Part shown: one piece after another, positions 1 through 10,864 of the stretch
Layout: each line of letters begins with the position of its first letter
Position numbering within the stretch: the stretch's first letter is position 1
Assembly: GCF_964355755.1 (NCBI RefSeq)
Contig: NC_092673.1
Span: 1,369,001 to 1,433,000, forward strand
Source: Antedon mediterranea
Lineage: Eukaryota > Echinodermata > Crinoidea > Comatulida > Antedonidae
Length of the DNA: 64,000 nucleotides
Direction of reading: 5' to 3'
Translations under genes and position numbers: made by a program
Notes under the pieces: generated by a model
Seen by the model: the letters and a program-made list of their open reading frames with translations, nothing else
What the model was told of the DNA's origin: nothing
Database searches by the model: none

Positions 1-225
1 TGTACTGTGCTACTTTTGATGTACTGTGTGCCCAAACATCAAACTGTGTCAATTTTGGAGATTGTAGTTTTAACCAAAATACATATGAGGAGGAAGAGGA
101 GGATTTAGTTGATGGTGACATAATCAAATGTGTCTTGCATCAACTGGAGGTGATCTTGCGGTTTAAATAGCTTTGTTGCAAGTGACAACTGATAGTGAAT
201 AACCTTATTTTTTTTATTTTTTCAG
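1..225. other. upstream flank, no exon assigned
   Basis: This stretch precedes the first recognisable INPP5F exon, whose acceptor ends at 225 after a pyrimidine-rich tract. One plus-strand frame is open from 3 to 168 and is acidic around 90-115. It does not resemble the Sac2 segment expected here (the block before the GVDxNG region), and it offers no donor of matching phase, so I leave it as probable intron. Confidence 0.4.
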
Positions 226-3200
226 GTACGCGGTATAGAAGACGAGGTGTAGACACAAACGGGGCATGTGCAAATTATGTGGAAACTGAACAGATAGTGC
301 ATGTGGCAGAACATTGTATGTCGTTCATCCAGGTTCGGGGTTCGATTCCAATTTACTGGAGCCAGCCGGGTATTAAGTACAGGCCTCCACCAAGAATTGA
401 TAAAAGTAAATAAGATGATTATTACACTTGTGATATTGTTTTTTTTATTGTTATGATGAAGATGATCATCAATGTAACATTTTGTTCACCATTTTGTGTG
501 GCCTATGTACTACCAAATACGCTACATCAATGTTTAAAGCTCTCTCTACATTATCAAACTTCATGTGACAAAAAAAGGTGATGTGCCCATATATGCACAT
601 GATGATGTCATATCACTACTATATTTGGCCATATCACTACCATATTTGGCCATATCACTACTATATGTGGTCATATCACTACTATATTTGGCCATATCAC
701 TACTATATTTGACCATATCACTACCATATTTGGGTGCATCTAGTTTGATAGTGTAGACAAAGCTTTATGGTGATTGAAACATTCCTGTTTCAATTTATGA
801 CGGGATCTAAGTATGCCGTGTTAAATAATTATCTGCATGCTGAGGCATTGGGAAATGCTTTCTTGCTTGATTCCTCAACTAATCTAGGTTCAAGCAACTA
901 ATTACACAATATGTGTAATTTCAAGGTCTCCTCAAACCAAGAGCTCACTATCTTTCTGATTAAACTAATAAACAACAAATTCAAACTTTATTTATTACTT
1001 GATATATAATAAATTTAGTTTTTATTTCTGTAACTACTTACTCAAGATGAAAGTGAAACACAACATGCTTTTAGTAAACATTTTAAGGAGCAGCTTGAGA
1101 TATACAAGGAAGTTGTAGTCGTGAATCTTATAGATCAGTCTGGGAGAGAAGATATTGTAGGCTTACCATTCCTGAAACAAGCTATTTTACTTAATAATCC
1201 TGACCTCACTTATGTGACCTTTGACTTCCATGAACATTGGTGAGTAGTAGTATTTTAGTAATACTCTTTTCACATCTGTACAAAGTAACAAGTTGTAACC
1301 AGGTTTGCTAGTGGGAATAAAGACAACTTTGAATGAAAACGTGTAATAAATCGGGTTACAAAAATATGTGAAAAGTAAATAAATGTAATATAAGTGTACT
1401 TACTCTTTATAAAATAATGTTAAATTTATTCACTGTTGTTGATAAATAATACTATACTGAAATATAGTGCACTTGGATTTGTGTTTTCAGCCAAGGCTTG
1501 AAGTTTGAAAGAGTTGCAATCTTGACAGAGAATAGCAAAGACCTATTGGACAATATGAAGTTTACTTGGTAAGATTTAATCTGTTACTTGTTATTACCAA
1601 CTTCATGTTTTAAGACAATCTCAACGTTAGTACACAATGTATTTTATGAGTCAAAGACACTCTCCAGATGGAATAGTATTGTAAAGATGAGAGCACATAA
1701 TTTTTTTTTTTTTTAGTATTTAAGTTGATACATTTTTTTATATATATATTTTCTATGAACCAGAGATTCAGAAATTGAATTGAAAAAAATTAATGAATTT
1801 ATTCATTATTATTATTATAAATTAATAACCAGTGTTTATGTACGTAACTGATTTATGATTGGGATCAATGTAGTTGCATTAATTACCAAAAGACAGTACA
1901 GTGTTTTTTAGGGTAACGTTTTGCTTTTTCTGTAAGGGTTGACAAGAAAGGAATGATACTTGAACAGAACAGTGTGTTGCGTATCAACTGTATGGATTGC
2001 TTAGACAGGACTAACGTTGTTGAATCTGCATTCGCACGAATACTTCTACATAGACAGGTATACAAAGCATTTTGCAAAAAAAACAACATTTTGTGGCGTG
2101 GTCCATGTAAAAACATGACACTATACATTATCAATACCAAGGGCAGACAAGGCAATCGTCTTTGTTTCTAATTGTTATCGCCTTCTCCCCGGCACAGCTT
2201 GTATAATTTATATCAATAATTATATTTAAAACATCTTTTCCACTTCTATATTTAACCTCTCGCTACGACCCTTAACTAAATCTTTTTGATGTCATTCTTT
2301 CTAAAGCTGACAAAACTTGGACTATTATTACCAGATGAAAATCTTCCAGACATTTTAGGCAGCACATTCCGACAGTTATGGGCAAATAATGGTGATACAA
2401 TTAGCAGGCAGTATGCCGGCACAGTCGCCCTAAAGGGTGATTTCACCAGAACTGGAGAGAGAAAGTTTACAGGACTTATGAAAGATGGTTATCACTCGGC
2501 CAGTAGATACATACAGAAGACGTTTAAAGACGCTTATCGACAAATGACAATTGGTAATCATAAATTGCTTGTTTTGTGCCCCAATAATAATAAATAATAA
2601 TATAAAAATACAAAACATTAGTTGTTTTATATTCAATTAATCCGCTACTTTAATCAATGTATGTATCAACTAGTAACAATGGAGCATGAACTGATTCAGC
2701 CATTTTGTGTAATCATAATCAAATGAGAATTAATTTATCCAAAAAAAATTGTTTTTCAGACATCATGTTAGGTAATCCTGTAACGGGTGATCTGTTGCTG
2801 CTTAGCGAATCAACTGACAGTGGTGAAGCTGAGAGTGAGAACTCATGGCAATTGGACAAAGAAGAGAACATACAATACCTGATAGATGACTGTAAGAGAA
2901 TGCTGATACCAAGAACAGAGATCAAAGACGTGTTAGGAGGATGGGCTTTGATGGATTGTGATGACGAACCAAGGTAAAGATAGCGAACGAGGATTGCTCT
3001 GAGATTATACTCTACTTATATTTATGTAAACACTTTCCAAGAATAAAGCTCTGTCCACACTATCAAACTTTATGTTACAAAAAAAAATGTGATGTGCCCA
3101 TATATGGACATGATGTCATATCATTACCATATTTAAGCATCACTACCATATTTGGGCACATCACATCACACTTTTTTTGTCAACCTAGTGTAGACAGAGC

Positions 3201-5994
3201 TTAATACTATGCTATGTTTAAATCTTAATTCAATGTTTTTTTTTTCGTTTTTAGTGAATCAGAAGAATTAGATGAAGGGGAGGATGTGATTCTGTTACTT
3301 ACTACCAAGACATATTACTTTGCCAAGTAAGTACATTAAGTATATAAGATGTGTGCTCAGTAATTATGACTACACTGATCATATCGAACAATGTGATATA
3401 GGATTTAATTATTTAGTAGGCAGATAGTAAAAGATGTGTGCTCAGTTATTATGACTACACTGATCATATCCAGCTATGTGATATAGGATATTAATAATAA
3501 TGGTTGATGATGTAGATTTTAAAAGATGCGTGCTCAGTTATCAAATTATGCCTACACTGATCATTAAATATTTACTAGGCAGATTATGATAGTAAAAGAT
3601 GCGTGCTGAGTTATCAAAAGATGCATGCATCAAATTATGACTACACTGATCCGACATTGTGATATAAAATATTAATTAATAAAAATGATGCACATTCAGA
3701 AAATCTTCTTTTCTACATTTTTAGTCATCATGTATCATAATAAAATCTCTGTTGTTTTAGGTACAATGATGATGGAGAAAGAATCACAGAGTATGAAAGA
3801 ATACCAATTCAGGAAATGCAGGCCATAGAAATAGGTAAAAGCCACAGATAGAGTACACTCCAAAGCAATCAAAGTTGACCCTCTAGTAGTTTATAGTATC
3901 TCTATGGTATAGGCACATTTACATCATACTATTTTGTATTCTTGACTGAATTGCATATTCTTGGCTGCCACTTGGTCATAACCATGTAAGCTGAACATTG
4001 GCCAAGAATCAGCAGTGGCAGATTCAGGAACGACCATGGCAAATGGCCTACACATTGTGAAATGGAGGGTTTAACTTAACCTTAACCTAAAGATTATTTA
4101 TACAAGCTAGACAAGATAACCTTTCATTATATGAAGTATATTTGAAAACATATTTACTCCCACTGAAGCCTTCAATACATAAACTAAATTATTACTTGAC
4201 AAAATAATTGTTATTTTTATTTATTGTTATTTTCTAGGATCTGCTATAACCTTTTTTAGTGATTCTAAAGAAAAGTGTTTACGGATCTGGTATTCAGTAA
4301 ATGGTGAAGAAGGATTCTTTCGTACTTTGAGAGCACTTCCGAAATTCCAAATGCAAACTAACGAAGGTAAGACCCAGTGCTGCAAAGAGACTTACAAAAT
4401 TTATATTATTCATCGTGAACTGGTAAATTCAAGTTATGCCCTCAATGGACTTACATCATCCACAGCAGTGCCTATGACAGGGGCTGAGATGGACCAGTAC
4501 TGTACATAGGTGGATCCCTCCTACTCTTCTAAAAGATGCACAGGGTTCTTGTAAAGTGCACACTAAGCCAGATGTGTATTTGTTCTACCACCAGAACACT
4601 TGAACCTGTGCCGATTGTATGGCTCTGGTTTTCAGCGCCCCTGCCTTAACTGCTTCGCTACTCGACTCGTCATGACTTTTTGGCATCAATATTGATATGT
4701 GTGAGCCTAGTTATTGTATCTTATAAATCCACATTTTAATTAAGTCTTCCAAACTTGGCTGATTTTGACAAAGAACCATATAATATCTAAACCCATAAAA
4801 ACTGATTTTGTTTGAACAGATACATTGCAAGATGTAATTGCCAGGTTTGCTGAGGCCAGAGCAGCAAATAGTCTTGGACTGAAGGTGATGGAAGGCAAAA
4901 TGCTTGGGTAAGTCAGTTTTATGTTATGTACATATGTCTTTTGTAAACATTTTTTTGTGTGTGTATTAATCACAAGAAATTTTATTTAAAATTGTATGGA
5001 ATGTTTGTTGAGTGCAAAATAATTGTAATGGACAGTTTGATTTTTATCATATAATGGCCTACTACAGTACTGCACCTGTATAACTGGAAAAATAGATTAA
5101 ATATGTTTTAGTTCAGGTATTTACAGTATAGAAGCTTTTATTAATCTTGTTAGAAAACCGAGTAAATCGTCACCACGCATGCTGCGAATGACATCGCAGA
5201 AGAGATTTACCATGTGGCTACAAGATAAAGTTCTTCCAGATCAGATGAAGAATTCCGACAAAAAAAGAACTCAAAATCAAGGCAACAACTCAATGAGTAA
5301 AGCGTTCAAAAATGTTGGCGATCGCTTCCTAAAATTTAATCCTTTGCAGAAGATGAAGTTGAAAAAGATGGCGGATGAAAAGGATGATGAGCAGTCAGAG
5401 AAGGAGGGATCCAGTCAAGATATTCCTAATATATTTGTGAGTTCTGAACAGGAGCACAATAGCGCCGTTGACGGAGAGTTAATTATACCATCATGCGGTA
5501 TTCTAGCAACGGACCGCGACAGAAACACTAAAAGTCTGTCAAGTCGAGCAGTATTATTTACTAAAGGCAAAGACTTCCAGGTTGCAATTTGTACAAATAA
5601 TTTAGAACCAGAAGATGCAATTGATGGAGGTGGTGCCACAATTGATGGAGATGGTGCGACGGAGAAACCTGAAGATGTAAAACAATCGAGTTCTAAATTC
5701 TCATTAGGAATGGATATGTTTAAATTGCCAGTTAAATCTCACAGTGAAAACTCCTTGGTTAGCTTCTTCAGAAAAAATATGACAGACACTGCAACCGAGA
5801 GCCCGCTGGAAGGACTTGAAGAGGAAGATGCTAAGAAGGAGTCTCCGCTAGGAAGACTGGCGAATCCTCTTAAGAATATCACGGGGAACTTTAACCGTGG
5901 TGAGCTAAAACGCGAAGAGTTCGTTCGACGAAAAGAAGAGCTACTGAAAGATCTGCAATGTGAAAACTGCCAAACTAACTTTATACAACTTTGA
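226..5994 (+). CDS. INPP5F: phosphatidylinositol phosphatase SAC2 (INPP5F), 3' part, 11 exons
   Basis: SAC-domain phosphoinositide phosphatase. In the known family Sac2 removes the 4-phosphate of PI4P on early endosomes and endocytic vesicles. Exons: 226-405, 1047-1239, 1491-1568, 1937-2057, 2307-2553, 2760-2973, 3255-3326, 3761-3834, 4238-4366, 4820-4907, 5154-5994. They have GT/AG borders, and the phases join into one frame of 744 residues plus TGA. The catalytic CX5R(T) motif reads CMDCLDRT, with Cys codon 1989-1991 and Arg codon 2007-2009. Typical Sac blocks follow: FDFHEH, WANNGD, QYAGTVALKGDFTRTGERK. After the Sac domain come the GGWALMDCD block and the Sac2-type homology region. The Ser-rich tail ends in a Cys-Gln motif like vertebrate INPP5F. 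The N-terminal part of the Sac domain lies left of the window. SACM1L is excluded by the long C-terminal tail and the SCGI block. Confidence 0.93.
536..766. mobile_element. MITE family A, copy 1
   Basis: Inverted-repeat element in INPP5F intron 1. The left end reads AAGCTCTCTCTACATTATCA and the right end is its complement, closing with GTGTAGACAAAGCTT. The core holds about six degenerate 21-bp units built on ATATCACTACTATATTTGGC, which makes this the longest copy of the family. It probably inserted at TA or TTA. Confidence 0.8.
3045..3203. mobile_element. MITE family A, copy 2
   Basis: Element of about 160 bp in an INPP5F intron. The ends AAGCTCTGTCCACACTATCA and TAGTGTAGACAGAGCTT are complementary. 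The core carries the GTGATGTGCCCATATATGG / GGGCACATCAC inverted pair seen in the other copies. Confidence 0.85.
3345..3690. repeat. degenerate ~90-bp tandem repeat
   Basis: Four imperfect copies of a block containing AAGATGTGTGCTCAGT and ATGACTACACTGATCATAT lie in the INPP5F intron between exons ending at 3326 and starting at 3761. Later copies carry small deletions and a shortened unit. No coding role is seen. Confidence 0.75.
4430..4690 (-). mobile_element. tRNA-derived SINE with conserved central domain
   Basis: Read on the minus strand, this starts with a tRNA-Leu/Ser-like head. The A-box-like part is AGTAGCGAAGCAGTTAAGGC and the B-box-like part is GGTTCAAGTGT. A central block follows with GTGCACTTTACAAGAACC and AGAAGAGTAGGAGGG. 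The same block appears in the SINEs near 23.3 kb and 56.4 kb. It lies in an INPP5F intron. Confidence 0.65.
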
Positions 5995-6235
5995 TGTCAT
6001 TTTTCTTCCACTTAACCATTTCACTAAGTTTATATTTATGTACTCCCTTAGTGTAGATTAATATGGTTTTAAACTTAAAATTTAAAACATTGGTCATGTA
6101 TACATTAATATTTATATAATTGTTTGTTTTGTCGTGTATGCATGTTTTTATCAATTATACTTCGTGTATGAACAAAATGTTGGACTAATTCAAAATTTTA
6201 ATTTTAGAAATTATATTAAATGTTAAAAAATTTGA

Positions 6236-6261
6236 TTATATATATATATATATATATATAT
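6236..6261. repeat. (AT)n microsatellite in INPP5F 3' UTR
   Basis: An uninterrupted alternating A/T run about 245 bp after the INPP5F stop codon. Confidence 0.9.
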
Positions 6262-6306
6262 TTGTAATAACTGAAAATTTCAAATATATTGCTTAAAATT
6301 TCATTC

Positions 6307-6312
6307 AATAAA
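6307..6312 (+). terminator. probable INPP5F polyadenylation signal
   Basis: AATAAA hexamer 313 bp after the INPP5F stop codon, in AT-rich sequence. It is the first canonical hexamer downstream of the stop that I found. Actual cleavage was not observed. Confidence 0.5.
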
Positions 6313-6577
6313 ATATATAGTAAATTATAAAAAAATATAAAATTAATTGTTGTTTTAAAAAGTTTTTTTAAGTTAGTTTAAAACTGCCAAAGATAAAGTA
6401 GTTTTACATTTTAGAATTATACATTTTGAATGAAGGTGTACACATTAATGCAATTTATATGATTTATGCAGTATTCTAGTATTTGTAATTATAACGCATT
6501 TAAGTGCATTCATGGTTATCTAGTCATAGTGTATCCTTGTAATGTAATTCAAGATAGAAGCTGCGAATTAATTGAAT

Positions 6578-6898
6578 AAAGCGTGGTTCCCACTAGCAAC
6601 GCAACCTACGCAACATAAGAAAATGCCTTTGCAATAATTGTGTTTCCCCATCTGCGGGAAATCAAACCTGCTTGGTTACACTTCAACATAATTTCCTGTG
6701 CACTTTGACCTGGTTCACCTCGCATACCTGACTACATGCTGTACTCTTTCTCCTATGTTCTTTCCCAGCGATGTTGCGTAAAATCAAACTGGTTTGATTT
6801 CCCGAAGTGATGTTTGCAACACTGTTAAGTCATCAGTTCCCACTTTTGATTACGCAATACAGCATTCTATGTTGGGTCCTAGTGTGAACCACACTTAA
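6578..6898. mobile_element. MITE family B (GGTTCCCACTAG type), copy 1
   Basis: The left end AAAGCGTGGTTCCCACTAGC pairs with the right end CTAGTGTGAACCACACTTAA. The core has further inverted pieces (GATTTCCCGAAG and its complement). The family recurs at 11.3, 39.5, 43.9-44.4 and 44.9 kb. Confidence 0.75.
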
Positions 6899-8499
6899 AA
6901 GTTTCCTTCAAAACAGTACATAGGTGTGTTTCTATTTGTTTGAATATTTCCAATCGTTGGAAGCCTGACATGTTCACTTGCCAATGTCAGTTGTTATGTG
7001 TTAAATGTTGTATATATATGATTTATTATAACAAATTATATTTATATGAGCATGTTGTGCTATAATTGTATGCATTTTGTGTAAACTAAATATTTTTGTA
7101 TTTTGCAATTGTTTGTAAACATGTTGTTGTTGATACAGCATTTGTTGTCACTCTTGTTTTTTGGGCATGTTTGTAAAAGTGAATGACACTTCTGTTCGGT
7201 ACTAGCTTCTCTGAAAAAAAAAACCACTACCAACTGGTCATTTTGGTCAACTGGTCATTTTGGTTGGTATCCCAATTTAAATTCTTTGCTGACATTCATT
7301 GGCCATTTCAATATAGAAAATCGTTTTTGTTAATGTTTTCATGTGTGTAAAGTATCCTATTACAATCAACCTTGAGTACAAAGCTATATATATATTTACC
7401 TTATACCTTAACTGTATATATGAAAGTACCGATTTTGCCAGTATTGTAATAATTCTTATCATCTTTAGTTTTTGAGGAAAATCATCAGTGAATTGTATAA
7501 CAAGTGATCTCGTATAACCTAGCAAAACGCTGGAGTTTACACACACAGATAGGGAGTCAACCTGTGTTTTGTATATGGTATGCGCCCTGTGTGTCTAAGC
7601 AAAGAGCTTATACTGTAGCTCCATGGTCCTGGTGATGTGAAGAAGTAATATGTTTGTTGCCTTAGAGATAGAAACATGCATAAGATATAAAGTTATTGTG
7701 GTCCCTCTTCGTGTATATGATCTAGACTCTCACTACGTATAATTTAAAATAAAAACACCAGGTGCGGACAGACAGTCCACATTTTATTATGCATCTGAGT
7801 TTAAATGAGTGTTATATATTTTCTTTTCAGTTATTTTTGTTTATTTGTGGACATAGGCTTGCAGTTGTTTATAGATTAGTTTTTAGCTTATTACTTGCTA
7901 TTTGTAGGTTTCTGTATTCAGTTTTATCTAAAGTATTCATATTGAGGTATTAAAAGGGTTTTTCAGTATATTTATATATAGACATATAATGTATAGTAAG
8001 TTCTACCTAGTGCAATGGAAATTACCATGTTTTTTAAATATAAATAAGTTTAAATATGTATAACTGACATTAAAGACATTAAATGTTTGCAGCTAATTAA
8101 TTATATTAAATGATATATAATTAGCTTGATCTTCCGTATATAATTTAAATTATAGAAATCTATATGAATATTAATTATGAATTAATTATTATATTCTTCT
8201 TGTCTCATCATCATTAATTTTAATATTACTTTATGCTTAAGTATTTTATCCCACTTCGTTATTTAAGATAAATTAAAACACAAGACTCTGGTAAATACAT
8301 TGTTAATTCATTATTCTGAGATAAATCCCATCCTACTTTACTCTGAGTTCATATATGGTATGAAACGCCAAACAAATATTATTGCTACAATATAAAATGT
8401 GATGTTTTTCATTACTTGTGAGACCACATTAGGTGAATGTTGATTCTTTCACTTGTATACAAGAGTATTCAATTGGTCAGATGTTTTGCTCTAATTCAA
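6899..8499. other. intergenic spacer, no gene seen
   Basis: AT-rich sequence without a supported exon. Short open frames near 7277-7546 (-) and 7762-7953 (+) show no family resemblance and no splice partners. Confidence 0.6.
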
Positions 8500-9271
8500 G
8501 ATTCAAGATTCAAGAAATTTTATTTGTCCATAAAAATGGAAATTCACTTTGCTTGGTAGATTAAAACAACAATATTGCAACAATTTAAAAACGTGCAGTA
8601 TTATAACAGATTAAAAATACAAGATAAAAAGTTAAAAATACTGTTAAAAATGTAAAACTATTAAAAATTGCATTAACGTCTTACATTAAAATTAAAAATA
8701 TGAATGCTATTTACAACGAAGGATTTTCTAGTTCTACAAAGATTTGCTCTTGGAGGTCGTAGCCTAATGCCTGATCTATTTAAGTTATAACAGTAATGTA
8801 ACGGATGAGTGGGGTCTTTCATAATATTGTTTACTTTTTTTAGAATACTCTTTTCATAGATAAATGAACAAGGCGTAAGATCAGCTTTAATAATACGTTG
8901 TGCAATTTTACGTGGTCTCTCAATATTTTTCTTATCATTTTCAGTAAAGTTACCATAAAAACATCCAATGCTAAAAGATAAAATACTTTGAATAATACTT
9001 TGATAAAATAGAATTAAAATAGTGTTATCAACTCTAATTTGCTTGAGTTTTCTGAGAAAGTAGAGCCTTTGAGATGCCTTCTTGGAAATCATGAGAGAGT
9101 TTGACTCCCATTTTAATTTGTTGTCAATTATAGTACCTAAGTATTTGTATTGGGTTACTCTTTCAACCTCGGTTCCTTTAATAGTTATTACATTATGTTC
9201 AACTGCAGTATTTTTAACTTTTTATCTTGTATTTTTAATCTGTTATAATACTGCACGTTTTTAAATTGTTG
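8500..9271 (-). mobile_element. 5'-truncated non-LTR retrotransposon (LINE) with fold-back end
   Basis: The minus strand codes from about 9220 to 8673 for the C-terminal part of a non-LTR reverse transcriptase. The block YKYLGTIIDNKLKWE is typical, followed by QRLYFLRKL and the DPTHPLHYCYNLNRSG region. A TAA at about 9223 ends the open frame upstream, so only the ORF end survives. The 3' UTR runs to an (ATTCAAG)n-type tail near 8503. The 66 bp at 9206-9271 are an identical inverted copy of 8578-8643 in the element's own 3' UTR, fused to the truncation point. Confidence 0.85.
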
Positions 9272-9785
9272 AATGATGAATGACGTAATGTGTACTTCAT
9301 ACATACTAAGTACTAAGTACATACTGGCGAATACTCTCAAGTAATTCTCGGGTGTTCAAAGTATTAAGGTCATTAAAGCTTTCTCTATACAAACTAAACA
9401 TATACAATTACCTATTACTTTTGATACATACAATTGATTTTACCATCTAGATATATAATACTATTGTGTTGATTAAGTTGCTGTAGTTCTTAATTGGAAA
9501 AAATATTGGAAATTAATATTACAAACCTATAGTTACTCAATGTGGACAGACAGTAAGATGCTATTTAAAAGGAATTTAATTAATTTTTACTATTTAATTT
9601 ACTGATTATGCAAACAATTCTGAATCAAGATATATTATAAAGAAAGCATGTTAATATGATTGGAGGACATTATTATTATTTTTGTATTAATATGATAAAG
9701 ATGAAATAAATACCTTTGGTAATATTATAACTTGAATCTTCTTTTATTATCACTACATATTTCAATTATTATTAGAAATATAAAG
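9272..9785. other. AT-rich spacer, no gene seen
   Basis: No exon, repeat family or RNA gene could be supported here. Confidence 0.5.
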
Positions 9786-10204
9786 TGCTATAGTAACCAG
9801 TTTTATCGAAAAATAAAAAGGTCAAAAATTTGCCATTTTTTGAAAAATCACTGTGCTATAGTACATGGAAATTTTCGAAAAATGGTCAATTTTCGACCCT
9901 TTTATTTTTTGACATAAATGGTTACTATACCATAAAAACCATGCGCAGAGTCGAATAATGGGTTCTGCGCATGTCAATTGTGCTATAGTAACCACTTTTG
10001 ACATAAATGGTTACTATAGTATAGTAAACATGCGCAGATGCGAATAATGGGTTCTGCGCATGTCAATTGTGCTATAGTAACCAGTTTTATCGAAAAATAA
10101 AAAGGTCGAAAATTGGTCATTTTTTGAAAAATCCCTATGCTATAGTACATGGAAATTTTCGAAAAATGGCCGATTTTCAACCCTTTTATGTTTTGACATA
10201 TAAT
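9786..10204. repeat. duplicated stem-loop repeat
   Basis: Two copies, 284 bp apart, of a unit beginning TGCTATAGTAACCAGTTTTA. Within each, the first half is roughly complementary to the second half, which ends TTTTTTGACATAAATGGTTACTA. Between them a shorter block with CATGCGCAGA and TCTGCGCATG, itself a palindrome, is repeated twice. This looks like a small inverted-repeat transposon that duplicated in tandem. Confidence 0.75.
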
Positions 10205-10227
10205 TTAATTTAGTAACCAGTTATGTA

Positions 10228-10290
10228 AAAAAATAAAAAAAAAAAAAAAAAAAAAAAAAAAATAAAATAAAAAAATAAAAAAATCAATAC
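10228..10290. repeat. poly(A)-rich tract
   Basis: Nearly pure A with scattered T, about 60 bp. It could be a decayed retroposon tail, but no body is recognisable next to it. Confidence 0.7.
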
Positions 10291-10499
10291 TGTTTGTTTG
10301 GTTTTTGTTTATTTCACTTATTACACTATATACAAATAATTATGTACCAAAATGGTGTTTCTTTTCTACAAGTACAACCAAAGAGGTGGTGGTGAACAAC
10401 TCTTGAATTTCGGCCAAAAAAGTTCCTGTTTAACAATACCGTAATATAAATAGTAGATCAATAAAATATCTACTTTATGTAAGGAGAAGCAACCTCATT

Positions 10500-10779
10500 G
10501 CCATGGATCCAGTCTACTAGTGCTACACATTGTAAGAGGCCTATACTCCTCAGTCAGTAAATCGCTCCCTTTGCCATGGATCCAGTCTACTAGTGACACA
10601 TTGTAAGAGGCTTACTCCTTAGTCAGTAAATCGCTCCCTTTGCCATGGATCCAGTCTACTAGTGACATATTGTAAGAGGCCTACTCCTTAGTCAGTAAAT
10701 CGCTCCCTTTGCCATGGATCCAGTCTACTAGTGACACATTGTAAGAGGCCTACTCCTCAGTCAGTAAATTGCTCCCTTA
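10500..10779. repeat. 69-bp minisatellite, four units
   Basis: Units at 10500-10572 (73 bp), 10573-10641, 10642-10710 and 10711-10779 (69 bp each). Each begins GCCATGGATCCAGTCTACTA and ends near CAGTAAATCGCTCCCTT. Units differ by only a few bases, so the array is young. Confidence 0.95.
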
Positions 10780-10864
10780 GCAGAATAACTACTATAACTA
10801 TACTAAGTTATATTAAATATAAAAAAAAAGAAAAAGATAGACAATTAATATTTATAAATTATTA

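Noticed and set aside
300-360. B-box-like GGTTCGATTCC near a possible tRNA
   Set aside because: It lies inside a conserved INPP5F coding exon and no cloverleaf forms.
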